From NCBI GenBank assembly GCA_009594865.1, contig VOPT01000013.1, positions 1-40,755 on the forward strand: 40,755 nt of DNA, written 5' to 3'. Both the position numbers and the translations under genes were made by a program. Positions 22,320 to 31,434 of the stretch are shown here, one piece after another. Under the pieces are notes generated by a model, which was given only the letters and a program-made list of their open reading frames with translations, had not been told where the DNA came from and did no database searches. Each line of letters starts with the position of its first letter. Positions within the stretch are counted from its first letter, which is position 1. The DNA is from Nitrospira sp. (GTDB taxonomy: Bacteria; Nitrospirota; Nitrospiria; Nitrospirales; Nitrospiraceae).

Positions 22320-25181
22320 ATGTCTGTCCATCCTCTGCGCCTCAGACATCGGCACGAACCGTTACTGGACCCCAGCATCCTCCATGTCCTGCCGGCCAAT
22401 ATCGCCGTGCTCGCCGCCGACGGAACGATCCTGGCCGTCAATGAAGCCTGGGAGCGGTTCGGAGCCGCCAACGGCCTGACCGCGGAAGCCTATGGTGTGG
22501 GCCTCAATTACCTGCAGGTGTGCGACAGCGCCGGAACCGACCGGGATGCGATGCAAGTGGCGGAGGGCATCCGGCATATTCTGGACGGCACCATTCGCGC
22601 CTTCTCGTACGAATACGAAAGCTCCAGCGCGTTCCTGCGCCGCTGGTTCCGCGTCATCGTCACCCCCATGCAAGGGCACGGACGGTACGGTGCGGTCGTC
22701 ATGCACATCAACGTCTCGGACCTGAAGCAGGCTGAATCCGCCATGCTTCAGAGCGAGGCGAGGCTACGCGCGATCGTCGATACGGCGGTGGACGGGATCG
22801 TCGTGATCAACGAACGGGGGATCATCGAATCCGTGAACCCGGCCGTCACACGCATCTTCGGGTACCGCCCCGATCAACTCCTGGGCCAAAACGTCAAGAT
22901 CCTCATGCCCGACCCTTACCATTCCGAGCATGACCAATACCTGCTCAATTACCTGTCGACGGGCCAGAGGAAGGTCATCGGCGTCGGCCGCGAAGTGCTG
23001 GGCCTGCGCAGTGACAACACCATCTTCCCGCTCGAATTGGCTGTCAGCGAAATGCTCGTCGACGGCACCAGGAAATTCACCGGCATCGTCCGCGATGTGA
23101 CCGCTCGCAAGCAGGCCGAGGCGCAGTTTCAGCAGGTCGTGGAATCCGCCCCGAACGGCATGTTGATGATCAACCCGCAAGGCACGATCACGATGGTGAA
23201 CAAACAGGTCGAGACCATGTTCGGGTACACGCGGGACGAAATGCTGGGGCAGCCAGTCGAAATGTTGATTCCCGAACGCTTTCGTCCCGACCATCCGACG
23301 CATCGTGCCGGCTATTTCGCCGCCCCGACGTCGCGGGTCATGGGGGCCGGGCGGGAATTGTTCGGCCTGCACAAGAACGGCACCGAGTTTCCCGTCGAGC
23401 TGGGCCTCAATCCGATCGACACCCCGACCGGCAAACTCGCCCTGGCCTCGATTGTCGACATTACCCTGCGCAAACGTGCGGATACCGCCCTCTCTCAGGC
23501 GTCGCAGGATCTCGAATGGAAAAACTGGGAACTGTCCGAGGCCCGCGATCAGGCGGTCCAGGCCGGCCAGGCGAAGACCGACTTCCTGGCCACGATGAGC
23601 CATGAAATCCGTACCCCCATGAACGGGGTCATCGGCATGACGACCCTCTTGCTCGACACCGAGTTGAATCTGGAACAACGGGGGTATCTCGAGACGCTGA
23701 AGCATTCCGGCGAATCGCTGCTCCGCATCATCAACGATATTTTGGACTACTCCAAAATCGAGGCGGGCAAATTCTCCATTGAACAGATCCCCTTCGACCT
23801 CCGCATGACCATCGAAGATACCTTGGATCTCCTGGCCCCCACCGCCCAAGCGCGGCAGTTGGAACTCGTCGGGCTCATCGATGCCCAGACTCCCCGCACC
23901 GTCATCGGCGATCCTGGACGGATTCGACAAATTGTCACCAACCTGGTCGGCAATGCCATCAAGTTTACCGAAAAGGGCGAAGTCTTGGTCCAGGTCCTGC
24001 GGTCGGACGAACACTCCGGCTCCGTCACCTTACGCTTCGAGATCATCGATACCGGGATCGGCCTCACCCCGGAAGCCCAATCGAAAATGTTCCAGGCCTT
24101 TACGCAAGCCGACAGTTCGACGGCCCGGAAATACGGCGGGACCGGACTCGGTCTGTCCATCTGTAAACGCTTGGTGGAACTGATGGGCGGGAGTATCGAG
24201 CTGCAGTCGATGCCCGGCATGGGGACCTGCATCTCGTTCACGGTGAAGCTCGCCACGCAAAAGGAGGGCGAGGCCCCCGTCGCCCCTCCCTTGTCCGTAA
24301 AGACTCTCAGCGGGTATCGAGTCTGCCTGGTGGACGATAATGCCACCAATCGGAGTTTGCTCCAGTACCATGTCTCCGCCTGGAACATGCAGCACAAGAG
24401 TGCCGTGGATGGACCGTCGGCATTGGCCCTCTTACAGCGTGCCGCCGAGGAGGGCACGCCCTTCGACATCGCCATCGTCGATGTGCACATGCCGGAGATG
24501 AGCGGCCTTGAACTGTGCCGCTTGATTAAAGACGATCCCGCAATCTCCAAGACCCACGTCATCCTGCTCACGGCCTCGGGACAACGTGGGGACAGCATAC
24601 TGGCGAAAGAGGTGGGCGCGGCCGCCTACCTCACCAAACCCATCCGCGAACGCCACCTGGCAGACTGCCTTCGTCTCGCCCTCGGACGCGAGGGCGGCGA
24701 GGAGGACCAGGAGCCGCTGATTACGCGGCACAGCCTGTCCGAAACGACAGCCCCTACCATCCAGCGTGTGCTGGTGGTGGACGACAACCCCATCAATCAG
24801 CGCGTGGCCGTGAAGATGCTGGAAAAGCTCGGGTGTCGGGTGGACCTCGCAGGAACCGGCATGGAGGCGTTGGCCGCCATCTGCCGGCATCCCTACCCAC
24901 TGGTGTTCATGGACTGCCAAATGCCGGAACTCGACGGATTCGAAACCACCCGGTTGATTCGCTCCCAGGAGCCACCGGGCGCGCATCTTCCCATCATCGC
25001 CATGACCGCCAATGCGATGGCCGGTGACCGCGAAGCCTGCCTCTCGGCCGGCATGGACGATTTCATCAGCAAACCGATCATCGTCGAGGAGCTGCGCGCG
25101 AAGGTCGCGCACTGGCTGCCCGATGCCAAGCCGCAAGACCGGAAGTCCTCCACCGGCCACGACACGCCTGCAGACACCTAG
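22320..25181 (+). CDS. Hybrid sensor histidine kinase with three PAS domains (one FixL-like) and two receivers
   Basis: This 953-residue cytoplasmic protein follows the previous kinase by 14 bases, with AAAAGGA before its ATG, so the two are co-transcribed. Domains: PAS 1 about 20-140; PAS 2 about 143-265, FixL-like, with His204 (YHSEHDQYLLNY) and Arg224 (VIGVGREVLG) again 20 apart; PAS 3 about 270-390; HisKA with His428 (MSHEIRTPMNGVIG); HATPase about 540-650; receiver 1 about 660-785 with Asp721 (IVDVHMP); receiver 2 about 815-935 with Asp865 (FMDCQMP). Both receivers keep the acidic pair and phosphoacceptor. It is paralogous to its neighbour from the FixL-like PAS to the end. No DNA-binding or transfer domain is attached, so phosphate must pass on to a separate partner. 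Confidence 0.94.
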   Translation: MSVHPLRLRHRHEPLLDPSILHVLPANIAVLAADGTILAVNEAWERFGAANGLTAEAYGVGLNYLQVCDSAGTDRDAMQVAEGIRHILDGTIRAFSYEYESSSAFLRRWFRVIVTPMQGHGRYGAVVMHINVSDLKQAESAMLQSEARLRAIVDTAVDGIVVINERGIIESVNPAVTRIFGYRPDQLLGQNVKILMPDPYHSEHDQYLLNYLSTGQRKVIGVGREVLGLRSDNTIFPLELAVSEMLVDGTRKFTGIVRDVTARKQAEAQFQQVVESAPNGMLMINPQGTITMVNKQVETMFGYTRDEMLGQPVEMLIPERFRPDHPTHRAGYFAAPTSRVMGAGRELFGLHKNGTEFPVELGLNPIDTPTGKLALASIVDITLRKRADTALSQASQDLEWKNWELSEARDQAVQAGQAKTDFLATMSHEIRTPMNGVIGMTTLLLDTELNLEQRGYLETLKHSGESLLRIINDILDYSKIEAGKFSIEQIPFDLRMTIEDTLDLLAPTAQARQLELVGLIDAQTPRTVIGDPGRIRQIVTNLVGNAIKFTEKGEVLVQVLRSDEHSGSVTLRFEIIDTGIGLTPEAQSKMFQAFTQADSSTARKYGGTGLGLSICKRLVELMGGSIELQSMPGMGTCISFTVKLATQKEGEAPVAPPLSVKTLSGYRVCLVDDNATNRSLLQYHVSAWNMQHKSAVDGPSALALLQRAAEEGTPFDIAIVDVHMPEMSGLELCRLIKDDPAISKTHVILLTASGQRGDSILAKEVGAAAYLTKPIRERHLADCLRLALGREGGEEDQEPLITRHSLSETTAPTIQRVLVVDDNPINQRVAVKMLEKLGCRVDLAGTGMEALAAICRHPYPLVFMDCQMPELDGFETTRLIRSQEPPGAHLPIIAMTANAMAGDREACLSAGMDDFISKPIIVEELRAKVAHWLPDAKPQDRKSSTGHDTPADT

Positions 25182-25187
25182 TCGGCG

Positions 25188-25250
25188 GAGATCGTTTCCC
25201 TCCCGATCGCACGCGGGCACGGGCCCTCGGCCCGGCTCGCCGATCTCGTT
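25188..25250 (+). terminator. Candidate terminator after the two-kinase operon
   Basis: GAGATCG (25188-25194) pairs with CGATCTC (25241-25247). Inside, CGGGCC (25220-25225) pairs with GGCCCG (25229-25234) around CTC. A pyrimidine-rich tail GTTCTTCCTCT follows. It begins six bases after the kinase stop codon. Confidence 0.45.
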
Positions 25251-25281
25251 CTTCCTCTGCACGCCGCAATCGCGCTCATGA

Positions 25282-25310
25282 TTGACAGAACCCCCCGCGC
25301 CCACTAGGAT
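25282..25310 (+). promoter_or_regulatory. Sigma70-type promoter for the UPF0114 gene
   Basis: A consensus TTGACA (25282-25287) and TAGGAT (25305-25310) are separated by exactly 17 bases. AAGGAGG (25322-25328) and the GTG start at 25341 follow. It lies after the kinase operon's candidate terminator, so the genes at 25341 and beyond probably form a separate transcription unit. Confidence 0.65.
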
Positions 25311-25340
25311 ACGCCCTCAACAAGGAGGGTCCGTACACGC

Positions 25341-25898
25341 GTGAGTCATCCGTCTCCAGCTCAGACCCCGTCCGCACCGTCTACCGCAGCCCATCGCGTC
25401 GAGCAGCTCTTCGAAATCCTGATCTTCGGCAGCCGATGGATTCAGGCTCCGCTCTATGGCGGACTGATTGTCGCCGAACTCCTCTATGCCGCCAAGTTCC
25501 TGACGGAGCTGTGGCACATGATCGTCCATTTCCGCGAGGAGAGCGAAACCCTGTTCATGCTGGGCGTGCTGTCACTGATCGACGTCACCATGGTGGCCAA
25601 CCTCTTGACCATGGTCATCATCGGCGGCTACGCCACCTTCGTCAGTAAACTCGACCTGGAGACCCACCCGGACCGCCCGGAATGGCTCACCCATGTGGAC
25701 CCCGGCACCATCAAGATCAAGCTGGCTGCCTCGTTGGTCGGTATTTCCAGCATTCACCTCCTCAAGGCCTTTGTGGATGTGACCAACGAAAACCCCGAAC
25801 ACATCAAGTGGAAGATTTTCATTCACATGACCTTCCTCGGTTCGGCTATCTTTCTGGCCTATACCGACAAACTGATGCAGCGGGACCGGAAACACTAA
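25341..25898 (+). CDS. UPF0114 (YqhA) family inner-membrane protein
   Basis: The 185-residue protein has three to four membrane segments, at about 32-55, 70-98, 125-145 and 158-175. FEILIFGSRWIQAPLYGGLI at the N-terminal side and DVTMVANLLTMVIIGGYATF in the middle are typical of the UPF0114/YqhA family, whose function is not established. The GTG start is supported by AAGGAGG at 25322-25328, twelve bases upstream, and by a consensus promoter. It precedes the patatin-fusion gene by 268 bases on the same strand. Confidence 0.9.
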   Translation: MSHPSPAQTPSAPSTAAHRVEQLFEILIFGSRWIQAPLYGGLIVAELLYAAKFLTELWHMIVHFREESETLFMLGVLSLIDVTMVANLLTMVIIGGYATFVSKLDLETHPDRPEWLTHVDPGTIKIKLAASLVGISSIHLLKAFVDVTNENPEHIKWKIFIHMTFLGSAIFLAYTDKLMQRDRKH

Positions 25899-25908
25899 CG
25901 GCGCCGCG

Positions 25909-25934
25909 GGAACGACCGGGCTGGGTCCCGTTCC
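25909..25934 (+). terminator. Weak stem-loop after the UPF0114 gene
   Basis: GGAACG (25909-25914) pairs with CGTTCC (25929-25934), and ACC with GGT pairs inside after a two-base bulge. No T-run follows. The rest of the 25899-26166 gap has no feature I can support; a 60-codon open frame ending at the next start codon lacks a ribosome site. Confidence 0.3.
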
Positions 25935-26166
25935 GTCGTATCGATTGAGATACGGGTGGTATCTATTCCGATAAGCGCTCACCCATGTCGGCAGATCCCG
26001 TCCCTCCGCTCCTTCGGTGTTCCCTCGCCATTGGCGGCACTGTCCTGTTGCCTCGCATGACGACCCGCGTCTCCGCCTCCGGGGCATGTGCCTTGCCTTT
26101 CCTTAATCTGAACAGGCTCGTGCCGGCCTCTCTGGGCCGATCGTCGATCACCGCCATGGAGTCCTG

Positions 26167-29100
26167 ATGACTACTCCCGCTCCGCAGAAAGATACCTATC
26201 TGACACTCGCCAACATTCTGGGAGAAGAAACGGAACTGCTGCATGGCCCCTTCCCTGAAGCCCATCCCCTCAAGATCCTCCAAGCAGCCACGCCCACCGA
26301 AGGGTCGGACAGGCGGTATCTCGACGAACTCCACCGCCACATTCACGCGTGCCATCCGAAGCGCGCAGGCCTGTGCCTGTCCGGGGGCGGCATCCGAAGC
26401 GCCACCTTCAGCCTGGGCGTCCTGCAATCCCTGGCGCGCCTGCAGTTATTGGACAAATTCGACTACCTGTCTACCGTGTCCGGCGGCGGATATATCGGCA
26501 GCTGGCTCACCGCCTGGATTCATCGCCACCCGCGCGGCCTGACAGGCGTCATCGAGGACCTGAACAGAACCTCCAAGGCCGGTTCGGAGGACGCGTCGCT
26601 CCCGGTCCGCTGGCTCCGGAACTACAGCAACTATCTGAGCCCGCACCTGGGGTTCTTCTCCGCCGACTCCTGGACCCTACTCGGCATCTATTTGCGGAAC
26701 CTCCATCTGAACTGGATGGTCCTGCTTCCCTTGCTGATGATGCCGCTGCTCGCGCCGCGCTGGATCATCGCCCTCGCCCAGCTCAATGCCACAGAGACCT
26801 CACCACCGCCGATATCCGCCTCCTTGCTCCTGGTCATAGGCATCGGCCTCGCCGTCATGGCGTTGATCTATCTCCACCTCTGCCGTCCCACGCTCCGGGA
26901 GTACCGCCGCGATACCTGGTGGCAAACACTCGAAAGCCAGCGCTGGTTTCTGATCGCCTGCCTCTGTCCGTTGATCATCTCAGTCGTCTGCCTCACCACC
27001 GCCTGGGCCTGGTTGCGTAACGGCGGCGGCACGCCCGATCAATTCACCGTGAGTCAAGCCAGCCTCGGCGGCGCCTTGATTCATACGGGCAGCTGGCTCT
27101 TTTCGGCCGTGGCGCTCAAACGATTCAAGACGTTCAGCCGGTGGCTTTTCTGGGAAACCCTGGCCGTCGCGGCGACCGGTGCATTGGGCGGATGGCTGCT
27201 CCGGGCCTCGCTCATCAACACCTTCGGCCTGGCCAGCATGGCCTCTCACACGGAATGGTTCGCCACACTGGCGGTACCCGGCGTTCTGACGATCTTTCTG
27301 CTCACCGCGACGATCTTTATCGGCCTCGCCAGCCGGTTCACCGAGGAACAGGACCGCGAGTGGTGGGGCCGCACCGGTTCCTGGGTGCTGATCGTCATGG
27401 TCATGTGGACGGGCCTCTGCGCCATCGTCATTTTCGGGCCCGGTCTGATCTATTGGATGACGCCACAAGTCGCCGCCTCGGTCGGCGGCCTCTCCGGGCT
27501 CCTGACGCTCGTGCTCGGGTTCAGTTCCAAAACGACGGCGCAAGAACAGGAAGAACGGTCGCAAATGACGATCCTGTCGGATATGGCCGTCAAAGCCGCC
27601 GCGCCGATCTTCATGCTCTGCGTCTTCATTGCGCTCTCGTTGGGCACCAGTTGGCAATTGGACCTCCTCGCTCACCAGTATGGGAGACACCTCAGCGATC
27701 TCACGGATCCGCAGGCGCTCGCAGACACCGGCTGGCCGGATCCTTGGGGCCACGAACAGGTGCTCCACCACACCCCGATCTGGATGTTGTTCCGCTTCAC
27801 GGTGACGGTGGCCCTGCTGGGATTGCTAATGTCCGGGCTGATCAACATCAATCGTTTCTCCTTGCACGCGATGTACCGCAACCGGCTCATCCGGGCCTAT
27901 CTCGGAGCCTCCCGTCGGCAGCCTGAGCGCGAACGAACCTTCAACCCCTTCACCGGGTTCGACAATCTGGACAACCCCGCCATGGGCGATGTGCGATTTG
28001 ACGACGTGCGTCTCGCACGCTGGATGTTCGAGAAGGAATTCGCGCCGGACACCTGCGCGTTACTGGACGCGTTCCACGCGCGCCCCTCCTCGTCACCGGC
28101 CCAGCTGGATGCGCTCACCGCGCGGCTCTCCCAAGAATTGTCCGATGCCGTGGCGCACAACCGGCTCGGACCTGTTGCCGATAGGTTACGCCTCGGGCCG
28201 GCCTGTCGCACGAAGATGGCCGCCCTGGAGCTGCCGAATACCGCCGCGGGCCGACAGGCTGCAACCTGGTTCACCAGGCTGTTTGTGAACCGATTGCATC
28301 GGCAAGCGGCGCGCCCGCTCCATCTCATCAACATTGCCCTGAACCTGGTGAAAGGGGACAACCTCGCCTGGCAACAACGCAAGGCCCAATCCTTCACCAT
28401 CAGCGCCCTCCATAGCGGGAGCTGGAATTTAGGCTATCGCCGCTCCGAAGAATATGGCGCGAACCGGTATCTGGATCAGGGGCTTTCGCTGGGCACGGCG
28501 TTGGCCATTTCCGGCGCGGCGGCCAGTCCCAACATGGGCTACCATTCATCATCCGCGGTGACGTTCCTGCTGGCGCTGTTCAACGTTCGTTTGGGCTGGT
28601 GGCTGGGCAATCCGGGGCGTGCCGGCGCAGACACCTATCGGCGTGCGTCGCCCTCGGTTTCCATACAGCCCCTGCTGGCTGAAACCTTCGGCCTCACCGA
28701 CTCCTGCCACCCCTATGTCTATCTTTCGGACGGCGGGCATTTCGAGAATCTCGGCTTGTATGAAATGGTGCTGCGCCGCTGTCATTGTATTCTCGTGGTG
28801 GATGCCGGGTGCGACCCTCGCTTGACGTTCGAGGATCTGGGCAATGCCATCCGCAAGATCAGAATCGACCTCGGGATCGACATCGAACTGAATCTGGACC
28901 AGATCAAGCGGGCGGAGGGCGCGAAGACGAGCAATCGGCACCATGCCATCGGCACGATCCGCTACGACAACGTCGATGACAACGCCACGGCCGGCACATT
29001 GATCTATCTGAAACCGTCGCTGACGGGCAATGAGCCGTCGGACGTGCAGGATTATGCGGCTCGCCATTCCGCATTTCCCCACGAACCGACTTCCGATCAG

Positions 29101-30165
29101 TTCTTCGATGAAGCCCAATTCGAATCCTATCGCCGCCTGGGCGAACATGTGGCGCAAGAAGTCCTCCGCCCGGCGCTGCATCGCACGGAGCAGGACTTTT
29201 CACGCCTCTGTCATGCCCTGCGTTCGCATTGGGTGACGACCCCGCCGGGCATGCAGGAGTCTTTCCTCGGCGAAACGGACGATCTGAAAGACCTGGAGCG
29301 GCTCTTGCGGGACGATCCGGACCTGCTGCGTTACGACCTGGAGATCTATCCGGAGCTCTGTTCCGTCTTCGGCCTGGATCCCGGTAGCATCGCGCTCAAT
29401 CCTCGCGCCGCGCTGCATACGTGCAATCTGCAAATCCAACTCATGGAGCAGGTCTATCTCGCCGTGAAGCTGGAAGAGTTCCACGGCCATGCGCTCAATC
29501 GCGGATGGATGAACCTGTTTCGACGCTGGACCTCCTCGGCCACGTTCCGGATGTTCTGGCCCACCGTGTGCAGCGTGTATAGCCAACCCTTCGTTCGTTT
29601 TGCGGGCCAGCACTTCAACCTCTCGATAGACCAAGTCGCGGTGCTGCAACCGCTGGAACAGGCCGGCGACCTTACCTCCTTGTTCCGGGAGTTGTTGATC
29701 GAATGGGCGTCGGTGCCCGACTATGCGGAGACGTTCATGAACGCGCTGAAGCGGCCGTTACCGCTGGCGGAGGTGACCGACGGCCCGCCACCGCCGCTGG
29801 CGGCCTGGCAGATGCGTTTGCCGGCCATCGACTCCGAGGCTGGACCGGTCGGCTCCGGTGAAATTCTAGCGGTCGTCGCCGCGACACGACTCTCGGTGAC
29901 CGGACACCGGCTCGCCTTGTATGGCTGGGTTCGTCCCGCCTACCGGGGGCTGGGCTTGGGGCATCGTCTATTCGGCACGGCCATTGACGAACTGATGGGC
30001 GCCTATGGCGGTCATCAGCTGATTGTCGATTTAGGCCAGGACGATGCGGCCTGGGCCGGCACATCGATACGCAACATCGGATGGCTGCGGTTTTATGAAC
30101 AGTTGGGATTTACGCGGGACCGTTCGGACCCGATGCGCTTTCAGATGATTCGCGAGCTTTTGTAG
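26167..30165 (+). CDS. Patatin-like phospholipase with multi-span membrane domain and C-terminal GNAT domain
   Basis: The 1332-residue protein is a three-part fusion. The patatin oxyanion-hole motif SGGGIRSATFSLGVLQ begins at Ser72 and the nucleophile motif VSGGGYIG gives Ser105. The partner Asp855 (SDGGHFENLG) comes about 750 residues later, so the lipase fold is split by an insert. Residues about 180-560 of the insert hold some nine or ten hydrophobic spans; 575-830 is soluble. The last 120 residues (about 1212-1332) read as a GNAT acetyltransferase, with YGWVRPAYRGLGLGHRLF carrying the acetyl-CoA motif RGLGLG (1260-1265) and NIGWLRFYEQLGF as motif B. Membrane-inserted patatins act on phospholipids, but a GNAT tail is unusual. 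GGAG lies five bases before the ATG. The gene converges with the receiver gene at 30190, 24 bases away. Confidence 0.88.
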   Translation: MTTPAPQKDTYLTLANILGEETELLHGPFPEAHPLKILQAATPTEGSDRRYLDELHRHIHACHPKRAGLCLSGGGIRSATFSLGVLQSLARLQLLDKFDYLSTVSGGGYIGSWLTAWIHRHPRGLTGVIEDLNRTSKAGSEDASLPVRWLRNYSNYLSPHLGFFSADSWTLLGIYLRNLHLNWMVLLPLLMMPLLAPRWIIALAQLNATETSPPPISASLLLVIGIGLAVMALIYLHLCRPTLREYRRDTWWQTLESQRWFLIACLCPLIISVVCLTTAWAWLRNGGGTPDQFTVSQASLGGALIHTGSWLFSAVALKRFKTFSRWLFWETLAVAATGALGGWLLRASLINTFGLASMASHTEWFATLAVPGVLTIFLLTATIFIGLASRFTEEQDREWWGRTGSWVLIVMVMWTGLCAIVIFGPGLIYWMTPQVAASVGGLSGLLTLVLGFSSKTTAQEQEERSQMTILSDMAVKAAAPIFMLCVFIALSLGTSWQLDLLAHQYGRHLSDLTDPQALADTGWPDPWGHEQVLHHTPIWMLFRFTVTVALLGLLMSGLININRFSLHAMYRNRLIRAYLGASRRQPERERTFNPFTGFDNLDNPAMGDVRFDDVRLARWMFEKEFAPDTCALLDAFHARPSSSPAQLDALTARLSQELSDAVAHNRLGPVADRLRLGPACRTKMAALELPNTAAGRQAATWFTRLFVNRLHRQAARPLHLINIALNLVKGDNLAWQQRKAQSFTISALHSGSWNLGYRRSEEYGANRYLDQGLSLGTALAISGAAASPNMGYHSSSAVTFLLALFNVRLGWWLGNPGRAGADTYRRASPSVSIQPLLAETFGLTDSCHPYVYLSDGGHFENLGLYEMVLRRCHCILVVDAGCDPRLTFEDLGNAIRKIRIDLGIDIELNLDQIKRAEGAKTSNRHHAIGTIRYDNVDDNATAGTLIYLKPSLTGNEPSDVQDYAARHSAFPHEPTSDQFFDEAQFESYRRLGEHVAQEVLRPALHRTEQDFSRLCHALRSHWVTTPPGMQESFLGETDDLKDLERLLRDDPDLLRYDLEIYPELCSVFGLDPGSIALNPRAALHTCNLQIQLMEQVYLAVKLEEFHGHALNRGWMNLFRRWTSSATFRMFWPTVCSVYSQPFVRFAGQHFNLSIDQVAVLQPLEQAGDLTSLFRELLIEWASVPDYAETFMNALKRPLPLAEVTDGPPPPLAAWQMRLPAIDSEAGPVGSGEILAVVAATRLSVTGHRLALYGWVRPAYRGLGLGHRLFGTAIDELMGAYGGHQLIVDLGQDDAAWAGTSIRNIGWLRFYEQLGFTRDRSDPMRFQMIRELL

Positions 30166-30189
30166 GGCCAGGGAGGGGGAGCGGGGCGA

Positions 30190-30573
30190 TCAGACAGAAG
30201 GCTGTTGAGCCGGCGAGACCAGATTCTGCACCTGTTGCAGTAACGCATCGCGGCTGAACGGTTTCTCCAATGCTCCATGCGCGCCGAAGGCCGTGGCAAT
30301 CTTGAGGATATCGTATCCTGGCAGCGGCTGACCGGAGATGGCCAGGATTTTGATGCGCGACGGCGAATTGTGCAGCAGCAAGATGGTTTCCAGCCCATCC
30401 TGCACCGGCAAATACATATCCAGAATCATCAGATCCGGCGCTTCACGTTCGATGGTCGCCATCGCCTCCTTGCCGTCCGCAGCCTCGAGCACACGATGCC
30501 CTTCTGCCTCCAGAATCGCCCGTAACCACCCGCAAATCTGCTGGTTGTCATCCGCGATCAAGACCAACGGCAT
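30190..30573 (-). CDS. Stand-alone response-regulator receiver protein
   Basis: The 127-residue protein is a single receiver domain with no output. The acidic pair (IADDNQQ), phosphoacceptor Asp in LMILDMYLP and Lys in LEKPFS are all present, so it should accept phosphate. The start at 30573 is chosen because GGGGAGGG lies about eight bases upstream; an ATG at 30594 would overlap the previous gene. It is last in the minus-strand signalling series and may relay phosphate among the kinases (for example, to or from the hybrid kinases) or act by protein contact. Confidence 0.9.
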   Translation of the reverse strand: MPLVLIADDNQQICGWLRAILEAEGHRVLEAADGKEAMATIEREAPDLMILDMYLPVQDGLETILLLHNSPSRIKILAISGQPLPGYDILKIATAFGAHGALEKPFSRDALLQQVQNLVSPAQQPSV

Positions 30574-30590
30574 GCAGGCCCTCCCCGCTG

Positions 30591-31271
30591 TCACACATAG
30601 TGGCCGGACGACATGGACCGGATCGGCAGAGCCCTGGCGTAGAGTGTCGCGGCCTGCGTCCGTCTGCTAATTCCCAGTTTGGAAAAAATGTTCGCGAGGT
30701 AATTCTTCACGGTCTTATCGGAGAGGTCGAGGGCGGAGGCGATTTCCTTGTTCGTTTTGCCTTCCGCGACCAAAGGCAACAACCGGTACTCCTGCGGAGA
30801 CAGGGCGACCAAGGACTTGGACGAAAGGCCATTGCCCATGTCGTGCACTTCCCTCAGCACCATGCCGAGCAAGTGCGGCTGGAACACGACATCACCGGAG
30901 GCCACTCTGCGAATCGCATCGAGCCACGTATCCACCGGCGCATCCTTGAGCAGATACCCGCGCGCCCCTGCGACAATGGCCTCCTGAACCACAGTCGGGT
31001 CGTCCTGAATGCTCAGCATGAGCACCCGCCGGGCAGGGTCGCGAGCGATCAATTGCCGGCAGGTCTCCACGCCCGAGAGATCCGGTAGACGGCTATCCAA
31101 TAACACCAGGTCGGGATTCAGCTGCTCCACCACGTCAATCCCTTCCTCCCCCGACATCGCTTCTCCCACCACCCGCAAATCCGTCGCCGTGAGCAGCTGT
31201 TCGCGGATGCCGAGACGCACCATCCGACTGTCATCGATCAACACCATCCGATAGAAAGACTGCCGTTCCAT
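30591..31271 (-). CDS. NarL-type response regulator (receiver plus LuxR-type HTH)
   Basis: The 226-residue protein has an intact receiver (acidic pair IDDSR, phosphoacceptor Asp in LVLLDSRLP, Lys in YLLKDAP) and a LuxR-type helix-turn-helix at about 155-215 (LSPQEYRLLPLVAEGKTNKE, KTVKNYLANIFSKL). The HTH domain is nearly the same as that of the dead-receiver regulator at 16668-17324. GGGGGG a few bases before the ATG serves as ribosome site. It lies 17 bases before the stand-alone receiver gene, so the two share a transcript. Its own upstream gap holds a candidate promoter and dyad. Confidence 0.94.
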   Translation of the reverse strand: MERQSFYRMVLIDDSRMVRLGIREQLLTATDLRVVGEAMSGEEGIDVVEQLNPDLVLLDSRLPDLSGVETCRQLIARDPARRVLMLSIQDDPTVVQEAIVAGARGYLLKDAPVDTWLDAIRRVASGDVVFQPHLLGMVLREVHDMGNGLSSKSLVALSPQEYRLLPLVAEGKTNKEIASALDLSDKTVKNYLANIFSKLGISRRTQAATLYARALPIRSMSSGHYV

Positions 31272-31339
31272 GTCCCCCCCATCGCTCCGCCACTGCGAGC
31301 TTGTCGAGGGTTGTAGTTTCGGCAGATTGAGGCTGTAGG

Positions 31340-31384
31340 AATATAGGCAGGAGGTGGATTTACGCGTCAGTATTCGACTGACGC
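31340..31384 (-). promoter_or_regulatory. Perfect dyad overlapping the -35 of a candidate promoter
   Basis: GCGTCAGT (31364-31371) and ACTGACGC (31377-31384) are exact reverse complements around ATTCG. On the minus strand the sequence CTGACG (31370-31365) and TATATT (31345-31340) are 19 bases apart, a plausible -35/-10 pair for the regulator starting at 31271. The dyad covers the -35, a classical operator position. It could instead be a hairpin after the gene ending at 31435. Confidence 0.4.
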
Positions 31385-31434
31385 CTGCTCAGTGGACATG
31401 CTAAGGGCCGAAGGGAGGGGGAAAGCCGACCCGG

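Noticed and set aside
22764..24014. 416-codon minus-strand frame opposite the second hybrid kinase
   Set aside because: Shadow of the PAS/HisKA coding region.
25985..26167. 60-codon frame whose stop overlaps the patatin-fusion start (TGATG)
   Set aside because: The overlap is tempting as a coupled leader peptide, but there is no ribosome site and the composition is not protein-like.
26167..30165. Patatin as a CBASS-type defence effector
   Set aside because: No nucleotidyltransferase/cyclase, ubiquitin-like or HORMA partner gene lies nearby; the neighbours are signalling genes.
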